NCBI RefSeq assembly: GCF_042263505.1
Contig: NZ_JBHKFI010000014.1
Span: forward strand, 1 to 64,000
DNA: 64,000 nt
Reading direction: 5' to 3'
From: Bacillus_BE sp042263505
Lineage (GTDB): Bacteria > Bacillota > Bacilli > Bacillales > Cytobacillaceae
Part shown: one piece after another, positions 59,320 to 64,000 of the stretch
How positions within the stretch are numbered: position 1 is the stretch's first letter
How the letters are laid out: each line of letters opens with the position of its first letter
Notes under the pieces: model-generated
The model's input: only the letters and a program-made list of their open reading frames with translations
What the model was told of the DNA's origin: nothing
Databases searched by the model: none
Made by a program: the position numbers and the translations under genes

Positions 59320-60852
59320 ATGGATAAGGCTGTGAATACAAATAAACGCCCACCGTATGGCATTATTGCTGTCTTAATGGTAGGGGCATTTATAGCAATG
59401 TTAAATAATACGTTACTTAATATTGCACTTCCGTCCATTATGAAGGATTTAGACGTTGGAGCTTCGACTGTTCAGTGGATGACCACGGGATATATGCTGG
59501 TCAATGGTATATTAGTGCCGGCTACAGCCTTTCTAATCCAAAAGTATTCTGTTCGACGCTTGTTTTTAACAGCGATGATTTTATTCACACTTGGGACTCT
59601 ATTAGCAGGATTTGCTTATGTTTTCCCACTATTATTAGCAGGCAGGATGATTCAGGCTTCTGGTTCTGCAATTTTAATGCCATTATTAATGAATGTGATG
59701 CTAACTAGCTTTCCAGTTGAAAAAAGGGGAACGGCAATGGGAGTTTTTGGTCTAGTATTGATGTTCGCTCCTGCGATCGGTCCAACTCTATCCGGTTGGT
59801 TAATTCAACATTATGATTGGAGAATGCTTTTCCATTTTGTTTCACCGATTGCCATTCTTGTCGTATTAATTGGCTTCTTCCTCCTTAAAGATAAGAAGGA
59901 TAAAGTAAAAATACGTCTTGACATATTATCTCTGATACTATCAAGCATTGGCTTTGGCGGAATTTTATATGGCTTTAGCTCTGCTGGTGATAAAGGATGG
60001 GATAGCCCGGAGGTATATGGGAGTTTAGCTGTTGGGGTAATCTCTCTGATTTCTTTCATTTTCCGTCAGTTAAATCAGAATTCGCCAATGCTGAATTTCA
60101 GAATCTATAAATATCCAATGTTTGCCTTATCATCTGCAATTTCAATGATTGTCACGATGGCAATGTTCTCAGGTATGATCCTTACACCAATTTACGTTCA
60201 AACGATCAGAGGAATTTCGCCTTTAGATGCCGGTTTAATGATGCTCCCTGGTGCAATTGTTATGGCAATCATGATGCCGATAACAGGAAGGCTATTTGAT
60301 AAATTTGGCGGAAGGGTGCTCGCGATTATTGGATTAACGATTACAGCTGTTACGAGTTACTATTTCAGTAAATTATCACTTGATACCACCTATACTCAGT
60401 TAATTATTTTATATTCAGTACGGATGTTTGGTATGTCCATGGTTAATATGCCAATTACAACAAATGGATTAAATCAACTACCTTCAAGATTTTATCCACA
60501 TGGAACAGCGATGAATAATACGATGTCTCAAGTATCTGGAGCCATCGGTACAGCTTTATTAGTGACAGTGATGACAAATCGTACGAAAACCCATGCAACA
60601 GAGCTTGCAGCGAGTGCAATGAAACATCTAACGGGTCAACCAACTGCGGCGGCATTAGCAGAAATGAAACAGCATATTGCCATGAAAGCAATGCTTGAAG
60701 GAATTAATGATGCTTTTCTTGTTACAGTAGGTATTTCCATCGTGGCTCTAGTCTTATCCTTCTTCATTAAAAGAGCAAAGCAAGCAGAGGATCCTTCAGT
60801 GGGGAGTCGTTCTGAACAACACCAAGTAGTAAATAAATTAGCGGAAAATTAA
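59320..60852 (+). CDS. DHA2-family MFS exporter (LmrB-like), copy 2
   Basis: The 510-residue, 14-helix drug:proton antiporter is a paralogue of the exporter at 48554, with NNTLLNIALPSIM, QKYSVRRLFLTAM and GLVLMFAPAIGPTLSGWL at the same positions. The start is the ATG 8 nt after AGGAGGGG; an earlier in-frame ATG has no site. It is divergent from a TetR gene and likely controlled by it. A terminator follows at 60869. Confidence 0.94.
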   Translation: MDKAVNTNKRPPYGIIAVLMVGAFIAMLNNTLLNIALPSIMKDLDVGASTVQWMTTGYMLVNGILVPATAFLIQKYSVRRLFLTAMILFTLGTLLAGFAYVFPLLLAGRMIQASGSAILMPLLMNVMLTSFPVEKRGTAMGVFGLVLMFAPAIGPTLSGWLIQHYDWRMLFHFVSPIAILVVLIGFFLLKDKKDKVKIRLDILSLILSSIGFGGILYGFSSAGDKGWDSPEVYGSLAVGVISLISFIFRQLNQNSPMLNFRIYKYPMFALSSAISMIVTMAMFSGMILTPIYVQTIRGISPLDAGLMMLPGAIVMAIMMPITGRLFDKFGGRVLAIIGLTITAVTSYYFSKLSLDTTYTQLIILYSVRMFGMSMVNMPITTNGLNQLPSRFYPHGTAMNNTMSQVSGAIGTALLVTVMTNRTKTHATELAASAMKHLTGQPTAAALAEMKQHIAMKAMLEGINDAFLVTVGISIVALVLSFFIKRAKQAEDPSVGSRSEQHQVVNKLAEN

Positions 60853-60868
60853 TAAATCGTTCGATAAG

Positions 60869-60908
60869 AATAGGTATAGAATGGTTATTCATTCTATACC
60901 TATTTTTT
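60869..60908 (+). terminator. terminator of exporter copy 2
   Basis: A 14-bp perfect stem (AATAGGTATAGAAT with its complement) is followed by six T. Confidence 0.9.
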
Positions 60909-60961
60909 GATATTGATTTTATGATTATAGAGGAATATCCTGCTTTTGCTTATCCCACTCT

Positions 60962-61264
60962 TAACGGACATTTTGACTCCCACTTCAAGATTCTGAGAAT
61001 ACGAAGAAGATAAGTGGGAGATCAACTGTCCGTAAAGGTCCGACGAGGGATTAAGGTCCTAGTCAGGCGAAGCCACAGGACGTGGCGTTATGAGCGTGAT
61101 AAGTGAAATAAGATTTTTTCTTTGGGCTTCAGCCCTTAGAAAAATCAATCAGGCTCTGCGTGACTAACCATCAGTGGGGGATGAATGACAGACTAAAAGC
61201 TCGACGTCAATCACAACGTCTGCACTAGCACGTCCTGTGCGTCGAACCCCCCACTGATGGTTAG
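60962..61264. repeat. structured, non-coding repeat-like element
   Basis: No open frame, but dense base pairing. ACGGACA...TGTCCGT encloses CTCCCACTT/AAGTGGGAG (60964-61034). Next are GCCAC-AGGAC-GTGGC (61072-61086) and GGGCTTCAGCCC (about 61123-61134). Then 16-bp arms CTAACCATCAGTGGGG (61164-61179) and its complement (61249-61264) enclose TCGACG/CGTCGA and GCAC-GTCCT-GTGC. It looks like a dispersed Bacillus repeat or the non-coding remains of a small mobile element. Identity unproven. Confidence 0.55.
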
Positions 61265-61406
61265 TTGAACTTTATATGGGTTATTTGCTGAATTTTCAAA
61301 ATTTATGAAACACATATGATTTAAACCGATTTGATAATTTGATAGAATGGATCTAATAGGAAAAAAAACTTGGGGAATTCATATTACAATTGAAGGGGTA
61401 ATCTCA

Positions 61407-62405
61407 TTGAAAAATGCAATAGAAAATAATCTAAATGTCTCGCTATTAATGAATGATTTAAAGCGCGAGAATCATGAAATGCAAGGGGTCATGAAGAAAA
61501 TTCGCGATATATCAATGAAATCTAATATACTGGCATTGAATTCCGGTATTGAAGCGGCCCGAGCTGGGGAGGCAGGCAGGGGCTTTTCGGTGGTTGCAAC
61601 AGAAATAAAGAAATTTGCAGAGGAAAGTTTAAAAGCTAGTAAAGAAAGTGAATTGCTTATTAAAAGCATTCAAAATAAGGCAAATGAAGTAATTGCCGTT
61701 CGGACAGTTGATGTGGCTTATGATACGATTGATAAAATTGACCGGAACTTATTTGAAAGAAATTGTGATGTGCAGGCGTGGGCAACTTTTGATGCGATTA
61801 AAGAATGTTTACTGAATCCAACAGAAGAATCGAGAAAGGCTGCTCAAGAACTTCTTCAAAATATTTATCAGATTTATGAAGTGTATTTTGATTTATTTGT
61901 TGTTGATTTATCAGGAGAAATTCTTGTTGCATCACAAAATCAATATCAAGTAGGAAAGGATATGTCCGATCGAAAATGGTTCCAAGAAACCATTAGGACT
62001 AATCAAGTCTATGTGACAGATATGTATAATTCTTCTGTGGTTGGAGGATATACAATCGGTTTTTCCTGCCCTGTGCGAAATGATGCGGGTGAGATGATTG
62101 GTGTTTTCACAACGAGATTTAATTGGGAATATATCTTTGATATTATTGAAAGAGTGAAAATTGATGAAAAGAGTAAGCTTTATGTGATCAATTCAGAAGG
62201 CTATGTGATCGCTTCTAAAGATCGCTCAGAAATTCTTGATACTAAGCTTAACCATTTGCAGGCTGTAGAAAATGTCTTATCAGGAAAGGATAAGCGAGGT
62301 TATATTGTAGAAAACAATCAGATATATGCTTATTGTTTAACAGAAGGTTATAATGCCTATAAAGGAAAAGGCTGGTCTGTTATCGTAGTGGAATCGATTG
62401 GCTAG
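61407..62405 (+). CDS. soluble chemoreceptor-like protein with N-terminal signalling and C-terminal Cache domain
   Basis: The 332-residue protein starts with a short MCP signalling hairpin (ISMKSNILALNSGIEAARAG and GRGFSVVATEIKKFAEES, about 38-85). A Cache-type sensor follows (about 120-332), with DRKWFQETIRTNQVYVTDMY, FSCPVRND and GVFTTRFNW. No membrane helix is seen. Ordinary receptors have the sensor first, so the order is inverted. The TTG at 61407 with GAAGGGG is preferred over an ATG 20 codons upstream that lacks a site. It may talk to CheA/CheW or act as a cytoplasmic sensor; this is inference. Confidence 0.8.
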   Translation: MKNAIENNLNVSLLMNDLKRENHEMQGVMKKIRDISMKSNILALNSGIEAARAGEAGRGFSVVATEIKKFAEESLKASKESELLIKSIQNKANEVIAVRTVDVAYDTIDKIDRNLFERNCDVQAWATFDAIKECLLNPTEESRKAAQELLQNIYQIYEVYFDLFVVDLSGEILVASQNQYQVGKDMSDRKWFQETIRTNQVYVTDMYNSSVVGGYTIGFSCPVRNDAGEMIGVFTTRFNWEYIFDIIERVKIDEKSKLYVINSEGYVIASKDRSEILDTKLNHLQAVENVLSGKDKRGYIVENNQIYAYCLTEGYNAYKGKGWSVIVVESIG

Positions 62406-62496
62406 TATGTTTTAAAAAATGTTTAATTCCTTGTGTGCTAAAATAAGATTCGGCTGTTTACTAGAGTAGTAAGGTCGGATCTTTTTATATATATAA

Positions 62497-62558
62497 TTGA
62501 CAGAAGACTAAAAATAAATTATTATGAAAACGCATTCGAAACGTAAACGTTTACGTTT
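62497..62558 (+). promoter_or_regulatory. lacI-family gene promoter and operator
   Basis: TTGACA (62497-62502), 17 nt and TATTAT (62520-62525) form a good promoter. Downstream AAACGTAAACGTTTACGTTT (62539-62558) is a perfect 20-bp palindrome with the LacI-family centre AACGTT. A shorter version precedes the glucosidase gene. Autoregulation is likely. Confidence 0.85.
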
Positions 62559-62655
62559 TGCGTAAGGTATTCTAAGTTGAAAATGAGTAGAAGCCAATGA
62601 AATGATTTTGGTCCTATTGTGTAGAAAGAGTTTTCTTGGAAAATGAGGTGATGAG

Positions 62656-63666
62656 ATGAATCCTACAATTAAAGATGTTGCTAGACAGTCTAATGTGTCG
62701 ATTGCAACCGTTTCGCGGATTTTGAATAATAAACCTGGATATTCTGAGGAAACGAAGGATCGTGTTCTAAAGGCAATCGCAGAATTAGGATACCAACCAA
62801 ATGGTGTTGCAAGAGGATTAATTAACAAAAGAACCCAAACGATTGGGGTGTTGTTTCCAGAGCTTTCATCCATGGTTGCCTCAGAGGTGATAAAAGGGAT
62901 AGAGGATGTATCTCATCAGCAAGGTTCTAGCGTAATTGTCTGCAATACGGACTGCAACGGAAAACGGACGATGGACTATTTAAAGCTATTATCGGAGAAG
63001 AGAGTAGACGGCATTATTTTTGCTAGTGAAGTTTTAAAAGAAGAATATTATAAAACTCTTGCTGAAATGAAGGTTCCGGTAGTTTTACTTTCTACCTTAT
63101 CGACTGATTTTCAAATTCCTTATATTAAGGTGGATGATTTTCAAGCAGCCTTCAATGCAACTCAGTATTTGATTAATAATGGGCATGAGCGCATTGCAAT
63201 GATTAGCGGGAATAAAGAAGATCCGATTGCAGGGATTCCCAGAATTTCAGGTTATAAAAAAGCTCTTCAAAATCATGGTATTCACTTTAAGGAAGAATGG
63301 TTTATTAGCTATCTTAATTTCGATTTTGATAGCGGTTACAAAGGCGTGTCTGAGATATTCAATAGAGCCATAGATGTGACAGCCATTTTTGCAAGTAGTG
63401 ATGAATTGGCCGCTGGAGTATTATCAAGAGCTTATGAATTAGGGATTAAGGTTCCTGATCAATTATCCATAATTGGTTATGATAATACGAAGTTAGCAAA
63501 AATGATAAACCCTCCACTAACCACATTGGCACAGCCTTTATATGATATGGGGTGTGAGGGAGCTGAAATGCTGTATGAAATGCTGCAAACAGGAAAAATG
63601 GTTAGCAGTAGAATTTTGCAGCATAACATAATAGAAAGAAAAACAGTAAAAAACATAGGAAAATAA
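62656..63666 (+). CDS. LacI-family transcriptional regulator
   Basis: The 336-residue protein has the N-terminal helix-turn-helix TIKDVARQSNVSIATVSRILNNKPGYSEET with hinge helix, and a periplasmic-binding-like effector domain (RTQTIGVLFPELSSMVASEVIKGIE, VDGIIFAS, SIIGYDNTKLAKMINPPLTTL). It resembles MalR-type regulators of alpha-glucoside use, and the next gene is a GH13 glucosidase. Near-identical palindromes lie in front of itself and that gene. The start has GAGGTGATGAG upstream. Confidence 0.92.
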   Translation: MNPTIKDVARQSNVSIATVSRILNNKPGYSEETKDRVLKAIAELGYQPNGVARGLINKRTQTIGVLFPELSSMVASEVIKGIEDVSHQQGSSVIVCNTDCNGKRTMDYLKLLSEKRVDGIIFASEVLKEEYYKTLAEMKVPVVLLSTLSTDFQIPYIKVDDFQAAFNATQYLINNGHERIAMISGNKEDPIAGIPRISGYKKALQNHGIHFKEEWFISYLNFDFDSGYKGVSEIFNRAIDVTAIFASSDELAAGVLSRAYELGIKVPDQLSIIGYDNTKLAKMINPPLTTLAQPLYDMGCEGAEMLYEMLQTGKMVSSRILQHNIIERKTVKNIGK

Positions 63667-63778
63667 TAAGTCCTTTGTTTTAAATGTTTAACTTGAAATA
63701 TGGTGCTTTACTCCTTGTGAATTTTATAAAAGCCTTTAAAAATAGAAAAAAAAGTAGAATTTATTTTTTTTACAAAAA

Positions 63779-63792
63779 AGTAAACGTTTACT
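63779..63792. promoter_or_regulatory. LacI-family operator before the glucosidase gene
   Basis: AGTAAACGTTTACT is a perfect 14-bp palindrome sharing GTAAACGTTTAC with the larger palindrome at 62539-62558. It lies 15 nt before the start codon, where a bound regulator would block transcription. Confidence 0.8.
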
Positions 63793-63807
63793 AATCGGAG
63801 GTAAAAG

Positions 63808-64000
63808 ATGAATAATTGGTGGAAAAATAGTGTCATTTACCAGATTTATCCGCGCAGCTTTAAAGATAGTAATGGAGATGGAATTGGTGATTTAAAAGGA
63901 ATTACTTCAAAGCTTGATTATTTAAAGGAGCTTGGGATTGATGTAATATGGCTATCTCCCGTCTATAAATCTCCAAATGACGATAATGGATATGATATTA
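63808..64000 (+). CDS. GH13 alpha-glucosidase / oligo-1,6-glucosidase (partial, cut by window end)
   Basis: The first 64 codons read NNWWKNSVIYQIYPRSFKDSNGDGIGDLKGI and VIWLSPVYKSPNDDNGYDI. This is the start of GH13_31 enzymes such as oligo-1,6-glucosidase (MalL) or trehalose-6-phosphate hydrolase; the part seen cannot tell which. The start has TCGGAGG 7-8 nt upstream. The gene runs off the window. It sits under the LacI-family operator at 63779. Confidence 0.92.
   Translation, partial: MNNWWKNSVIYQIYPRSFKDSNGDGIGDLKGITSKLDYLKELGIDVIWLSPVYKSPNDDNGYDI

Noticed and set aside
1..64000. Insertion sequences or prophage genes
   Set aside because: No transposase, integrase, capsid or terminase pattern was seen in any open frame. 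The structured element at 61 kb has no coding capacity.

Overview
The window is about 64 kb of an AT-rich Firmicutes chromosome, most likely a member of the Bacillaceae. The evidence is the set of recognisable Bacillus-type genes (tnrA, ahpCF, ctc, ykhA, a gpx-ohrR pair, an lmrB-like exporter family), strong AGGAGG-type ribosome binding sites, frequent TTG/GTG starts and many rho-independent terminators. No transposase or prophage gene was seen.

Layout. 1-942: end of an rRNA operon (23S 3' end, 5S) with tRNA-Glu, tRNA-Val, a tRNA remnant and tRNA-Lys. 1.5-8.5 kb: oxidative-stress and housekeeping genes (a Fur-type box with a tiny Cys-containing ORF, PerR-type box with ahpCF, ctc, a Lon-like protease). 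8.7-10.9 kb: a cyclic-di-GMP riboswitch in front of a chemoreceptor. 11.2-14.9 kb: a nitrogen island with tnrA divergent from amtB, each with its own TnrA/GlnR box; amtB is followed by a DUF294 nucleotidyltransferase and a DnaQ-like exonuclease instead of a PII gene. 15-34 kb: transporters, acetyltransferases, a MarR-controlled efflux operon, quinol nitric-oxide reductase, branched-chain aminotransferase, a PanE-family reductase, and gene remnants (virginiamycin B lyase, aldo/keto reductase). 17.80-17.99 kb holds an array of ten TTCGCGAA-type motifs at a 20-bp period.

34.2-44.7 kb is a complete type I-C CRISPR-Cas system in the order cas3-cas5-cas8-cas7-cas4-cas1-cas2, followed by a leader and 33 identical 32-bp repeats with 32 spacers. 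A hidden cas11 start lies inside cas8. Between cas3 and cas5, on the minus strand, lies a lone diverged repeat with a compensated hairpin and the exact crRNA handle. It has its own promoter, a non-array 'spacer' and a terminal hairpin: a candidate CreR-like Cas-regulating RNA. This is the most interesting observation in the window. A second degenerate repeat lies 1.4 kb beyond the array, past a secreted M14 carboxypeptidase gene.

45-64 kb: membrane proteins, two close DHA2-family exporters (one next to its TetR regulator), a VanR/VanS-type two-component pair ahead of a D,D-carboxypeptidase whose ribosome binding site sits in a hairpin, a second-type FtsH, a cobalamin riboswitch with a lone cobT, a gpx-ohrR pair under a 39-bp palindrome, a structured repeat-like element, a soluble inverted chemoreceptor/Cache protein, and a LacI regulator with matching palindromes in front of itself and a GH13 glucosidase cut by the window end.

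All assignments are from reading the sequence and from memory of the families; no database search was run.
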